From assembly GCA_045652835.1 (NCBI GenBank), contig JAZOLE010000107.1, positions 1 through 22,363 of the forward strand: a DNA stretch of 22,363 nt, read 5' to 3'. The notes under the pieces were generated by a model. That model made no database searches. It was not told where the DNA came from and was given only the letters and a program-made list of their open reading frames with translations. The number at the start of each line of letters is the position of its first letter. Positions within the stretch are counted from its first letter, which is position 1. The position numbers and the translations under genes were made by a program. Source of the stretch: SVQP01 sp045652835 (GTDB lineage: Bacteria; Bacillota; Clostridia; Oscillospirales; CAG-272). Shown here piece after piece: positions 15,154-22,363 of the stretch.

Positions 15154-16182
15154 TTATCTCTGAATTCTGCCCGAGCCGTCGCCGCCTGCCAGCTTTTCCA
15201 CCTCGGCAACCGTGACCATGTTGTAGTCACCGCCAATGGTGTGCTTGAGTGCGGATGCAGCAACCGCAAATTCAACAGCCTGCTGGGTGTTCTTACCGTT
15301 CAGGATTGCGTAGATCAAGCCGCCGCCGAACGAGTCGCCGCCGCCAACGCGGTCAATGATGGTCAGCTCGTACTTCTTGGAGAAGCAGTAAGCGTCCTCA
15401 GCCACGTTGTACAGCATTGCGCTCCAGCCGTTTGCGCTTGCGCTGTGGCTTTCACGTAAAGTGATGGCAACCATCTCGAAGCCAAACTTATCAGCCAACT
15501 GCTTTGCTACCGACTTGTAGCCCTCGTGGTTGAGCGTGCCGCCGTAAATGTCGGTTGCCTCAGCCTCAATCCCGAATACGTCCTTGGCATCCTCCTCGTT
15601 GGAAATGCAAACGTCCACGTACTCGCAAAGCTTGGTCATGGTCTCGCGAGCCTGTGCGCGCGTCCAAAGCTTGCCGCGGTAGTTAAGGTCGCAAGAGATC
15701 TTGATGCCGCGTGCCTTTGCAGCCTTGCAGGCGTCCAGACAAATTGCAGCCACGTTTTCGCCCAGTGCGGGGGTAATGCCGGTAAAGTGGAACCAATCCG
15801 CACCGTCAAAAATGGTGTCCCAATCAAAATCAGCAGCGTCAGCCTTTGCGATTGCCGAGTTTGCACGGTCATAAATGCAGACCGAACCGCGCTGCGAAGC
15901 ACCCTTTTCGTTGTAGTAGATGCCCACGCGGTCACCGCCGCGTACGATCATGGAGGTATCTACCCCATATCTGCGCAGGGAATTGACCGCAGCCTGACCG
16001 ATAGCGTGTGCGGGAAGCTTGGTCACAAATGCAGCATCCATGCCGTAGTTAGCAAGCGAAACGGCTACGTTGGCTTCACCGCCGCCAAAGGAAAACTCCA
16101 CCTGACTTGCCTGTACGAATCTCTCATAATTATAGGGCTGAAGGCGCAGCATCAGCTCGCCAAACGTAATAATCTTTCCCAT
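15154..16182 (-). CDS. kdgK: 2-keto-3-deoxygluconate kinase (PfkB family)
   Basis: Phosphorylates 2-keto-3-deoxygluconate to KDPG with ATP. 342 residues, usual for the family. Visible features: N-terminal FGELMLRLQP (7-16), SFGGGEANVA (31-40) for substrate binding, CDLNYRGKLW (164-173) typical of KdgK, and the PfkB C-terminal signature at 277-288, DRVGGGDSFGGG, with Asp283 as catalytic base. The signature reads RVGGGD where TVGAGD is usual. It is the last gene of the uronate operon, starting 12 bases after the aldolase stop, with AGGAGG before its ATG. Confidence 0.93.
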   Translation of the reverse strand: MGKIITFGELMLRLQPYNYERFVQASQVEFSFGGGEANVAVSLANYGMDAAFVTKLPAHAIGQAAVNSLRRYGVDTSMIVRGGDRVGIYYNEKGASQRGSVCIYDRANSAIAKADAADFDWDTIFDGADWFHFTGITPALGENVAAICLDACKAAKARGIKISCDLNYRGKLWTRAQARETMTKLCEYVDVCISNEEDAKDVFGIEAEATDIYGGTLNHEGYKSVAKQLADKFGFEMVAITLRESHSASANGWSAMLYNVAEDAYCFSKKYELTIIDRVGGGDSFGGGLIYAILNGKNTQQAVEFAVAASALKHTIGGDYNMVTVAEVEKLAGGDGSGRIQR

Positions 16183-16194
16183 AATAACCTCCTG

Positions 16195-16821
16195 TTAATC
16201 AAACGCTGCACGGCGTGCCTCGAGGCAAAGCTCGGTAATCTTCTCAAAGTGACCTGCTGCAATGTCGGCGCGGGGGCAGACCCAAGAGCCGCCGACCGCC
16301 TGAATAAAGGGTGTGTCAATGTATTCGCGCACGTTTGCGGTGTTAATGCCACCCGTGGGCAGGAATTTGATGCCGACAAAGGGAGCAGCGAGGTTCTTCA
16401 TAGCGTTCAAGCCACCGTAAATATTGGCAGGGAAGAACTTGACAACCTTCAGTCCCATGTTCAGCGCAGCCATGATCTCGGTAGGAGTCACGCAGCCGGG
16501 AGTAGTGGCAATATCGTTTTCAATGCAGTAAGCAACTACGTCGCGGTCGAATCCGGGGGAAACGATGAACTTTGCACCCATCTCGCAAGCCAGCTTGCAT
16601 TGCTCTACGTTGAGAATGGTGCCTGCGCCAACCAGCATTTCGGGGCACTCCTTGGCAACAGCCTTGATTGCCTCGGGAGCGGCAGCGGTACGGAAGGTGA
16701 TTTCCATAACGTCAATGCCACCCGCAAGCAAAGCCTTTGCCGTGGGAACAGCATCAAACACGTTATCGATTACCACAACGGGCACAACGCCCGCGCGAGC
16801 AAATCTTTCCAGTACGGTCAT
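16195..16821 (-). CDS. eda: KDPG/KHG aldolase
   Basis: Class I aldolase splitting 2-keto-3-deoxy-6-phosphogluconate to pyruvate and glyceraldehyde-3-phosphate. 208 residues from the chosen start. Glu40 (MEITFRT) and the Schiff-base Lys128 (VVKFFPA) are present, as is the phosphate-binding region FLPTGGINTANV. I chose the ATG at 16821 because AAGGAGG lies just upstream on the minus strand; a longer in-frame start at 16857 would overlap uxuB and adds 12 residues not expected in the family. It starts 13 bases after the uxuB stop. Confidence 0.94.
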   Translation of the reverse strand: MTVLERFARAGVVPVVVIDNVFDAVPTAKALLAGGIDVMEITFRTAAAPEAIKAVAKECPEMLVGAGTILNVEQCKLACEMGAKFIVSPGFDRDVVAYCIENDIATTPGCVTPTEIMAALNMGLKVVKFFPANIYGGLNAMKNLAAPFVGIKFLPTGGINTANVREYIDTPFIQAVGGSWVCPRADIAAGHFEKITELCLEARRAAFD

Positions 16822-16834
16822 GTCAAAGCCCTCC

Positions 16835-17677
16835 TTAAACGCCCGAATATGCGGCAAAACCGCAGTCGATGGGCAGCACTACGCCGGTAATGGCAGATGC
16901 GCTCTTGTTGTCACACAAAAACAGCGTTGCGCCGAGCAGTTCTTCTGCCTGTACGTATCTGTGGCAAGGAGTGCCGTTCAAAATCTTGGCGCTTCTTGCG
17001 GTGGGCGTGCCGTCTGCATTAAAGAGCAGGGAGTAATTCTGCGCGGAAACTAAGAAACCGGGAGCAATTGCATTGCAGCGAATGTTCGTGCCTGCAAAGT
17101 GCGTTGCCAGCCATTGTGTGAAATTGGAAATGCCTGCCTTGGCAGCGGAGTATGCGGGAATCTTGGTCAGAGGGGTATATGCATTCATCGAGGAAATGTT
17201 GAGAATGCATCCGCCGTTTTCAACCATATCCTTGGCAAAGGCTTGCGTGGGAAGCAGTGTGCCTTGGAAATTGAGCTTGAACACAAAGTCAACGCCGTCT
17301 GCGTCCAGATCAAAGAAGGACTTGCCCTCGGGAGTTGCCTCATGATGGTATTCGTTGGTGGTGGTTGCACGAGGATTGTTGCCGCCTGCGCCATTGACCA
17401 GCACGTCGCACTTGCCAAGATCTGCAAGCACCTGTGCGTGGACCTCCTCCAGCGCTGCCGCATCAAGTACGTTTGCCTTGTAAGGCTTGCAAATAAAGCC
17501 CTCGGCAGTCAGCTCATCTGCCAGCTTGGTGACTGCATCAAGGTTCAGGTCAAGTGCTGCCACCTTTGCGCCGCACTGTGCAAATGCGCGTGCCATAGCA
17601 CCGCAAATCAGTCCACCGGCACCGGTTACCACAACAACCTTGCCTGCATAATCAATCTGTAAAGGTAAATTTATCAT
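16835..17677 (-). CDS. uxuB: D-mannonate oxidoreductase (fructuronate reductase), SDR type
   Basis: Converts D-fructuronate to D-mannonate with NAD(P)H. 280 residues of the short-chain dehydrogenase fold: cofactor loop TGAGGLICG (18-26), NGAGGNNP (95-102), and catalytic Ser162/163, Tyr176 and Lys180 (YSAAK). This is the Gram-positive SDR form (as in B. subtilis YjmF), not the longer E. coli UxuB. The ATG at 17677 is one base beyond the uxuA stop, and the ribosome site GGAGGAG lies inside the last uxuA codons, so translation is coupled. Pathway role is firm from its neighbours; on sequence alone another sugar-acid SDR could not be excluded. Confidence 0.88.
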   Translation of the reverse strand: MINLPLQIDYAGKVVVVTGAGGLICGAMARAFAQCGAKVAALDLNLDAVTKLADELTAEGFICKPYKANVLDAAALEEVHAQVLADLGKCDVLVNGAGGNNPRATTTNEYHHEATPEGKSFFDLDADGVDFVFKLNFQGTLLPTQAFAKDMVENGGCILNISSMNAYTPLTKIPAYSAAKAGISNFTQWLATHFAGTNIRCNAIAPGFLVSAQNYSLLFNADGTPTARSAKILNGTPCHRYVQAEELLGATLFLCDNKSASAITGVVLPIDCGFAAYSGV

Positions 17678-17678
17678 G

Positions 17679-18761
17679 TTATTTCTCCTCCAATTTATCA
17701 AGCATATCCCAAACACCCAGCATATACATAATGCCAAGTGCGCGATCGTAAAGTCCGTAGCCGGGGCGCACGGTACCGGGACCCTCACCCCACAGGTGTC
17801 TGCCGTGGTCGGGTCTGATGTAACCCTGATATCCGCAGTCATGGTAAGCCTTGAGGATATCCAAAATACCCGTATCACCGTCGCAATCGCGGTGGCTTGC
17901 TTCCGAGAAGTCACCGTTTTCAAAGTGCTTGACGTTACGGATATGCGCAAATGCAATGCGATCGCAATGCTTGCGTACAATGCTTGCTACGTTTGTGTCG
18001 GGGTTGGCGTTCAAGCTGCCCGAGCAGAGCGTCAGACAGTTGCAGGGGTGATCGACCATGGAAAGGAAGCGATCGATCGAAGGCTCGTCCACCAAAAGTC
18101 TGGGCAGACCGAAGATATCCCACGGCGGGTCATCCATGTGAATCGCCATTTTGATACCGGTCTCCTCACACACGGGCATAAGCGCCTCAAGGAAATACTT
18201 GAGATTTGCCCAAAGCTTTTCGTGATCCACGTCAGCGTAAGCCTTGAAAAGCTGATCCAACTTTGCCATACGCTCAGGCTCCCAACCGGGGAAGGACATA
18301 TTGTATTTCTCGGTGAAATCCAGAATGTACTTAGCCATGGCGTTGTAGTCATCCTGAATCATGTTCTTTTCATAGAACAGCGCAGTAGAACCGTCGCCTA
18401 CGGGGTGGAAGAGGTTGGATCTTGTCCAGTCAAAGATGGGCATGAAATTGTAGCAGATCACCTTAACGCCAAAGGGAGCAAGGTTGCGAATGGTCTGCTT
18501 GTAGTTTTCGATATAAGCGTCTCTTGTCGGCAAGCCGATCTTAATGTCATCGTGTACGTTGACCGATTCGACCACGTCCATGTTAAAGCCGTAAGCATCC
18601 AGCTGCTGCTTTACCTTGGCAATCTCCTCGGGTTGCCAGATCTCACCGGGCATTTTATCGTGCAGAGCCCAAACGATGCCCGCTACACCCGGAATTTGCT
18701 TGATATCGGCAAGGCTGATCTTATCGTTGCCCTCGCCGTACCAACGAAACGTCATTTGCAT
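17679..18761 (-). CDS. uxuA: Mannonate dehydratase
   Basis: Dehydrates D-mannonate to 2-keto-3-deoxygluconate; a metal-dependent (Mn or Fe) TIM-barrel enzyme. 360 residues, typical for the family. Family blocks: GIVWALHDKMPGE (28-40), CYNFMPIFDWTR (103-114), IHMDDPPWDIFGLPR (207-221), LCSGSL (245-250) and RPDHGRHLWGEGPGTVRPGYG after about 316. Candidate metal ligands are His208, Cys246, His273 and Asp318. It starts 15 bases after the uxaC stop with AAGGAG upstream. Confidence 0.96.
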   Translation of the reverse strand: MQMTFRWYGEGNDKISLADIKQIPGVAGIVWALHDKMPGEIWQPEEIAKVKQQLDAYGFNMDVVESVNVHDDIKIGLPTRDAYIENYKQTIRNLAPFGVKVICYNFMPIFDWTRSNLFHPVGDGSTALFYEKNMIQDDYNAMAKYILDFTEKYNMSFPGWEPERMAKLDQLFKAYADVDHEKLWANLKYFLEALMPVCEETGIKMAIHMDDPPWDIFGLPRLLVDEPSIDRFLSMVDHPCNCLTLCSGSLNANPDTNVASIVRKHCDRIAFAHIRNVKHFENGDFSEASHRDCDGDTGILDILKAYHDCGYQGYIRPDHGRHLWGEGPGTVRPGYGLYDRALGIMYMLGVWDMLDKLEEK

Positions 18762-18776
18762 AGTGAACTTCTCCTT

Positions 18777-20168
18777 TTACAGTTGAAAATAACGGGCTGC
18801 GTTGTAGTAGCAGATATCCTGAACAAGCGCACCGACTGTAGGGATGTCGCAGGGGTACTCACCGTTTTCGATCCAAGTACCGATCAGGTTGCAAAGGATT
18901 CTGCGGAAATATTCGTGTCGCGTATAACTCAAAAAGCTGCGTGAGTCGGTCAGCATGCCGATAAAGTTGCCAAGAATGCCAAGGTTGGCAAGACTGGTCA
19001 GCTGATCCTGCATGCCTACTTTATTGTCGTTAAACCACCATGCGCTGCCATGCTGTATCTTGCCGGGGATCGAGCTGTCCTGGAATGCGCCCAGCAGCGT
19101 ATCGATCCATTGGTTGTCCGCAGGGTTAAGGCTGTAAAGCACGGTGCGGGGCAGCTGGCCATCCTTGTCCCATGCATCCATGAGTCTGTAAAGAGGCGCG
19201 CAGCTGTCGGTTACAGCAATGCAGTCAAAGCCGGTGTCGGGGCCAAGCTCGGCAAATCTGCGGCTGTTGGGGTTACGCATGCAAGAGAAATGCAGCTGCA
19301 TGACCCATCCGCGACGGGCATATTCGCGACCGCAGAACAAAAGCAGCGCGGTTTGGTAAGCCTCGGTCTGCTCCTTGGTGGGAGTGCCTCCCGCAAGAAC
19401 CATGGCAAGAGAGGCGTTGATCTCGTCCTCGTCCGCCTCGCGATACATAATGTAGTCAAGGCCGTGGTCGCTTGCGCGGCAGCCATGGGTCGCAAAATGA
19501 TCCATGCGAGCAGACAGCGCAGCTTTGACGTCTGCAACCGTTTGAATTTGCATACCGGTTGTGTCGGAAAGCTTGGCGATATATTCAACAAAGCCTTTTT
19601 TGTGCATATTGAGTGCGGGATCGGGGCGGAAGCTGGGGCATACCTTGCAATCCAGCTCTTCCTTGGTAAGCAGAGCGTGATATGCAAGATCGGAGCAGGG
19701 ATCATCGGTTGTACCGATCATAGCCACCTTGCTGTTTGCGATAAAATCACGCGCGCGCATGGTTTTGAGCTTTTCGTTGCAAAGCTGCCATACCTGTTCA
19801 GCTGTTTCACCGTTGAGCACGCCCTCGTAGCCAAAGTAGGCTTTCAGCTCCAGATGGCACCAATGGTACATGGGGTTGCCTACGCAGCGGGGCAGCGTCT
19901 CGGCAAATTTCTGAAATTTCTCGCGGTCGGGTGCATTGCCGGTGATGTACTCCTCAGCAACGCCGTTGGAGCGCATAATACGCCACTTATAGTGGTCACC
20001 GCCCAACCAGATTTGCGTCAGGTTTTCAAATTGTCTATTCTCATAAATTTCTTTGGGATCGATGTGGCAATGGTAGTCAACTAAGGGCAGATCAGCTGCA
20101 TAGTCATGATAGAGTGTTTGCGCAGTTTGATTGCTAAGCAAAAAGTTGTTGTCCATAAATTGCTTCAT
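18777..20168 (-). CDS. uxaC: Glucuronate isomerase
   Basis: Isomerises D-glucuronate to D-fructuronate (and galacturonate to tagaturonate); first enzyme of the pathway. 463 residues, the normal length for UxaC. The amidohydrolase-like metal motif is DYHCHIDP (His33, His35), with IWLGGDHYKWR following near 53-63 and MQLHFSCMRNPN in the second half. The ATG at 20168 has AGGAGG nine bases upstream on the minus strand; longer in-frame starts run through the promoter region. It is the first gene of uxaC-uxuA-uxuB-eda-kdgK, a complete route from glucuronate to pyruvate and glyceraldehyde-3-phosphate. No tagaturonate reductase or altronate dehydratase is in the window, so glucuronate rather than galacturonate is the evident substrate. 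Confidence 0.97.
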   Translation of the reverse strand: MKQFMDNNFLLSNQTAQTLYHDYAADLPLVDYHCHIDPKEIYENRQFENLTQIWLGGDHYKWRIMRSNGVAEEYITGNAPDREKFQKFAETLPRCVGNPMYHWCHLELKAYFGYEGVLNGETAEQVWQLCNEKLKTMRARDFIANSKVAMIGTTDDPCSDLAYHALLTKEELDCKVCPSFRPDPALNMHKKGFVEYIAKLSDTTGMQIQTVADVKAALSARMDHFATHGCRASDHGLDYIMYREADEDEINASLAMVLAGGTPTKEQTEAYQTALLLFCGREYARRGWVMQLHFSCMRNPNSRRFAELGPDTGFDCIAVTDSCAPLYRLMDAWDKDGQLPRTVLYSLNPADNQWIDTLLGAFQDSSIPGKIQHGSAWWFNDNKVGMQDQLTSLANLGILGNFIGMLTDSRSFLSYTRHEYFRRILCNLIGTWIENGEYPCDIPTVGALVQDICYYNAARYFQL

Positions 20169-20221
20169 GTTGTACCTCCTTAATTTTTTTGTGAAACCGA
20201 TAAATAGTTTTACACATGCAC

Positions 20222-20250
20222 TTGACAGAACATTATATATATTGTACAAT
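20222..20250 (+). promoter_or_regulatory. Sigma-A promoter for the plus-strand isomerase operon
   Basis: TTGACA at 20222-20227 and TACAAT at 20245-20250, 17 bases apart. The -10 lies inside the palindrome at 20238-20253. Confidence 0.8.
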
Positions 20251-20261
20251 ATAATCATGAA
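20232..20261 (-). promoter_or_regulatory. Probable promoter of the uxaC operon
   Basis: On the minus strand, TATAAT occupies 20237-20232. The best -35 is TTCATG at 20261-20256 (18-base spacer, three of six consensus bases), so activation may be needed or the spacing may differ. The palindrome fills the spacer. Confidence 0.45.
20238..20253. promoter_or_regulatory. 16-bp perfect palindrome, candidate shared operator
   Basis: TATATTGTACAATATA is fully self-complementary. It overlaps the plus-strand -10 and abuts the minus-strand -10, the place for a repressor controlling both divergent operons. The TGTACA core is loosely like GntR/FadR-type sites (GT...AC), the class of E. coli UxuR/ExuR, but the regulator is not in the window. 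Confidence 0.6.
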
Positions 20262-20333
20262 AAAAGCAATGGGATTTACGAATTATGCAAAGAAATATTT
20301 CGGAAATTTGTGGAATCTCAAAGGAGGGACAAT

Positions 20334-21203
20334 ATGATACGACTTTGTGCATTTTCAGATGAAGCATCTGCTTCGCTGCGTGGACAGATTGCTGCCATGA
20401 TCAGAAACGATATTTCGTTGACCGAGCTTCGAAGTGTTGGAGGCAAGAACGTCAAGGACCTGACGCTTCAAGAGGCGGCTGACATCAAAACTGCATTGGA
20501 TCTTGTTGAAATTTCAGTTTGGTCCATCGGATCTCCGCTTGGCAAGGTGGATATTTCGGTGGATATCGAGCAATATCTGCAAACCGTTGCACACGTTTGC
20601 GAGCTTGCAAACGTATTTGGCTGCAAAAGAATCCGCATGTTCAGCTTTTTCGGTGCTTACGAGCAGCCGGATAAGGTTTACGAATATCTGCGCCGCATGG
20701 TAGAAGTGGCAGATCGTTACGGTGTTATGCTGTGCCATGAAAACGAGAAGGATATTTTCGGTGACACCTTGGAGCGTGTGCAGCTGCTCAAACAAAACGT
20801 GCCGGGATTGAAGCACGTTTATGACCCCGCTAACTTCTTGCAGTGCGAGCAGGCGGCTGATAAAACGCTGGAAGCTTTGCACGCAGGAACCGAGTATTTC
20901 CATATCAAGGACGTCATTGCCGCTACAGGTGAGATCGTTCCCGCAGGCCATGGTGACGGACACATTGACAGATTGATCGGAATGATCGATCCCGATGCAG
21001 ACGTTGTGCTGACTCTTGAACCGCACCTGCGCGTGTTCTCGGCTTATGCGCAGATCGATAACAGCGAGATGAAAAACAAGTACACGTTTGAGACCAATGA
21101 CCAGGCATTTGACGCTGCGGTCAAGGCGCTTAATGTGCTTCTTGAGCAAAATGGCTATAAGCAAGAGCAAGGAGGATACGTAAAGCATGCAAGCAGGGCT
21201 TAA
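20334..21203 (+). CDS. Xylose-isomerase-like TIM-barrel sugar isomerase/epimerase
   Basis: 289 residues. The AP-endonuclease-2/xylose-isomerase-like barrel is shown by a cytosolic N-terminus IRLCAFSDEA, SVGGKNVKDL (about 35-44), metal-site blocks CHENEKDIFGDT, YDPANFLQ, EYFHIKDV and LEPHL. Members of this fold isomerise or epimerise sugars and sugar phosphates; the substrate cannot be told. ATG 20334 is set by AAAGGAGGGAC just upstream. It is the first gene after the 20222 promoter. A 26-codon frame (20257-20337) overlaps its start by ATGA. The following gene starts inside its last codons. Position opposite uxaC and next to a Gfo/Idh/MocA gene suggests that it feeds another sugar or sugar acid into central metabolism. 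Confidence 0.82.
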   Translation: MIRLCAFSDEASASLRGQIAAMIRNDISLTELRSVGGKNVKDLTLQEAADIKTALDLVEISVWSIGSPLGKVDISVDIEQYLQTVAHVCELANVFGCKRIRMFSFFGAYEQPDKVYEYLRRMVEVADRYGVMLCHENEKDIFGDTLERVQLLKQNVPGLKHVYDPANFLQCEQAADKTLEALHAGTEYFHIKDVIAATGEIVPAGHGDGHIDRLIGMIDPDADVVLTLEPHLRVFSAYAQIDNSEMKNKYTFETNDQAFDAAVKALNVLLEQNGYKQEQGGYVKHASRA

Positions 21204-21957
21204 TTTATATTCGATTCGTAACTACTTAGATACCGAGGAGCATTTTCTGGAAGCAGCCAATCAGCTGCGCGAGATGGGGTATTCCTATATGCAGTATTCG
21301 GGAGGCCCGTTTGATGCGGATATGATCCAGCGCGTCAGCCAGGCTTCGGGTATGCCCGTTGTGCTGACGCACGTACCGTTTGACCGCATTGTCAACGATA
21401 CCGAGCGACTTATGGAGGAGCATGCGCGTTTTGGCTGTACCCGTATCGGTTTGGGTGCTATGCCGTTTGACGCTCTTGAAGATCCCGAGCGCTGCCGCGG
21501 CATTGTCAATTCTTTGGAATGTGCTGCCGAGAAAATGGCGCAAAATGGTTTTTCCTTCTTCTATCACCATCACCATTTTGAGTTTGTAAAGCATGACGGT
21601 GTAAGCGTGTTTGACTATATGGTGCAAAACGCACCCCATATCAATTTTACGCTGGATACCTACTGGCTGCAGTACGGTGGCGTGGATATCGGTGCAACCG
21701 TAGATAAGCTCAAGGGAAGAATCGGCTGCGTGCACCTCAAGGATTATATGATCGTCAAGGGGCAGGGAGGACCTGCAGGCTATGAGCCGAGATTTGCACC
21801 GGTTGGCGACGGCAATATCGACTTCGCGGCTCTGCTGCCGCGCATGATTGCCGCAGGAACCGAGTATTTCATTGTTGAACAGGACAACGCTGCAACGCTG
21901 CCCGATTCCATGGGTCAGGTTGGTCGCAGTATTCAATACATTCAAACGCACTTATAA
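21187..21957 (+). CDS. Sugar phosphate isomerase/epimerase family protein
   Basis: 256 residues, a second xylose-isomerase-like TIM barrel but of a different subgroup from its neighbour. Recognisable blocks: LNLYSIRNYL at the start, YHHHHFEFVKHDG (family usually has YHNHxFEF), NFTLDTYWLQYGGVDI, GCVHLKDY and FAPVGDGNIDFAALL, which carry the metal-binding Glu, Asp and His. Such proteins often sit beside Gfo/Idh/MocA dehydrogenases, for instance in ycjR/ycjS-type clusters working on 3-keto sugars; that reading is possible here but not shown. ATG 21187 overlaps the preceding gene by 17 bases, with AAGGAGG upstream inside that gene, so the two are translationally coupled. Confidence 0.85.
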   Translation: MQAGLNLYSIRNYLDTEEHFLEAANQLREMGYSYMQYSGGPFDADMIQRVSQASGMPVVLTHVPFDRIVNDTERLMEEHARFGCTRIGLGAMPFDALEDPERCRGIVNSLECAAEKMAQNGFSFFYHHHHFEFVKHDGVSVFDYMVQNAPHINFTLDTYWLQYGGVDIGATVDKLKGRIGCVHLKDYMIVKGQGGPAGYEPRFAPVGDGNIDFAALLPRMIAAGTEYFIVEQDNAATLPDSMGQVGRSIQYIQTHL

Positions 21958-21968
21958 GGAGGCATCAC

Positions 21969-22363
21969 ATGGATAAGGTAAGAGTTGGTATTATTGGTCT
22001 TGGTAATCAGGGTACGCATTATATGGCCGGATTGTTTAATTCCGGCAAGATCCCGAACGGTGTTGTAACCGCGCTTTGCGATAACAATCCCGCCAAGATC
22101 GAGATCATGAAGGCAAGAACTGTCGGACAAGATATCAAGTATTTTGAAAATTACATCGAAATGCTGGACAGCGGACTTTGCGACATGGTTATGGTTGTCG
22201 TACCGCACTATTTCCACCCCGAAATGGTTATTGAATGCTTGAAGCGCGGCATTCACGTGATTTGTGATAAGCCTGCAGGCGTGTATACCAAGCAGGTTAA
22301 GGAGATGAATGAAGTTGCCAAGAACTCCAATGCGCTGTTTGCCATGATGTTCAATCAGCGTAC
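21969..22363 (+). CDS. Gfo/Idh/MocA-family oxidoreductase, 3' partial
   Basis: The first 131 codons of an NAD(P)-dependent sugar dehydrogenase; the gene runs off the window. The Rossmann fold opens with VGIIGLGNQG (GxGxxG at 10-15). VVVPHYFH (77-83) stands where VxTPNxxH is usual, and CDKPAG (99-104) corresponds to the EKP motif whose Lys is catalytic. Typical members are 340-400 residues, so about two thirds is missing. ATG 21969 follows AAGGAGG and lies 11 bases after the isomerase stop, in the same operon. Confidence 0.9.
   Translation, partial: MDKVRVGIIGLGNQGTHYMAGLFNSGKIPNGVVTALCDNNPAKIEIMKARTVGQDIKYFENYIEMLDSGLCDMVMVVVPHYFHPEMVIECLKRGIHVICDKPAGVYTKQVKEMNEVAKNSNALFAMMFNQR

Noticed and set aside
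15526..16890. Long plus-strand frame (454 codons) over kdgK and eda
   Set aside because: The minus strand carries intact KdgK and Eda signatures with ribosome sites; the plus-strand product has no recognisable features.
17676..18944. Plus-strand frame (422 codons) over uxuA
   Set aside because: The minus strand encodes a full-length mannonate dehydratase with its metal-site motifs.
19050..20084. Plus-strand frame (344 codons) over uxaC
   Set aside because: The minus strand encodes an intact glucuronate isomerase; the frame is a by-product of codon bias.
20222..20255. TTGACA with TATAAT at 20250-20255 as the promoter
   Set aside because: The spacer would be 22 bases; TACAAT at 20245-20250 gives the standard 17.

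Overview
The window looks like chromosome of a Gram-positive, gut-type Clostridia bacterium of the Oscillospiraceae/Ruminococcaceae kind. This placement is an inference from strong AGGAGG-type ribosome sites, consensus TTGACA-N17-TATAAT promoters, lipoprotein signal peptides with Glu/Thr-rich linkers, BspA-like leucine-rich repeats, many carbohydrate-active genes and a typical clostridial ECF sigma family. It has not been checked by any search. I see no rRNA, tRNA, CRISPR array, insertion sequence or phage gene. No stretch above 300 bases lacks a gene; the longest gaps are 5413-5571 and 20169-20333.

Layout. (1) 1-5451, plus strand: the 3' end of a glycoside-hydrolase-like gene, two G3E (CobW/COG0523) GTPases and a GH42-like lipoprotein, closed by a terminator. 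The first GTPase carries a 60-bp tandem repeat coding for His/Cys-rich metal-binding units. The second is fused to a DUF1980/YcgQ-like domain. The pair points to zinc handling. (2) 5495-7788: a perfect promoter, an acidic lipoprotein of unknown role, asnS, and a terminator. (3) 7807-10110: an ECF sigma gene overlapping by ATGA a single-pass membrane protein with an outside LRR domain. (4) 10122-12943: a perfect promoter, three related two-TM proteins of unknown function, a compact GH29 alpha-L-fucosidase, and a hairpin terminator. (5) 12974-15139: a second, paralogous ECF sigma/LRR module with the same promoter-like element and the same ATGA overlap. (6) 15154-20168, minus strand: uxaC-uxuA-uxuB-eda-kdgK, a complete glucuronate-to-pyruvate plus glyceraldehyde-3-phosphate pathway in one tight operon. 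(7) 20222 to the end, plus strand, divergent from it: two xylose-isomerase-like TIM-barrel enzymes and the start of a Gfo/Idh/MocA dehydrogenase. A perfect 16-bp palindrome lies between the two divergent promoters.

How the parts fit. Regions 6 and 7 are most simply a sugar-acid/sugar catabolic locus under one shared operator. The most distinctive content is the duplicated ECF sigma/LRR-membrane-protein module. In both copies the membrane protein has a short cytoplasmic N-terminus, one TM helix, an almost invariant 54-residue outside segment (about 42 identical by eye), a variable acidic linker and a BspA-type LRR domain. I infer a surface-sensing sigma/anti-sigma pair whose LRR domain is the sensor. 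The two copies bracket the three-membrane-protein/fucosidase operon.
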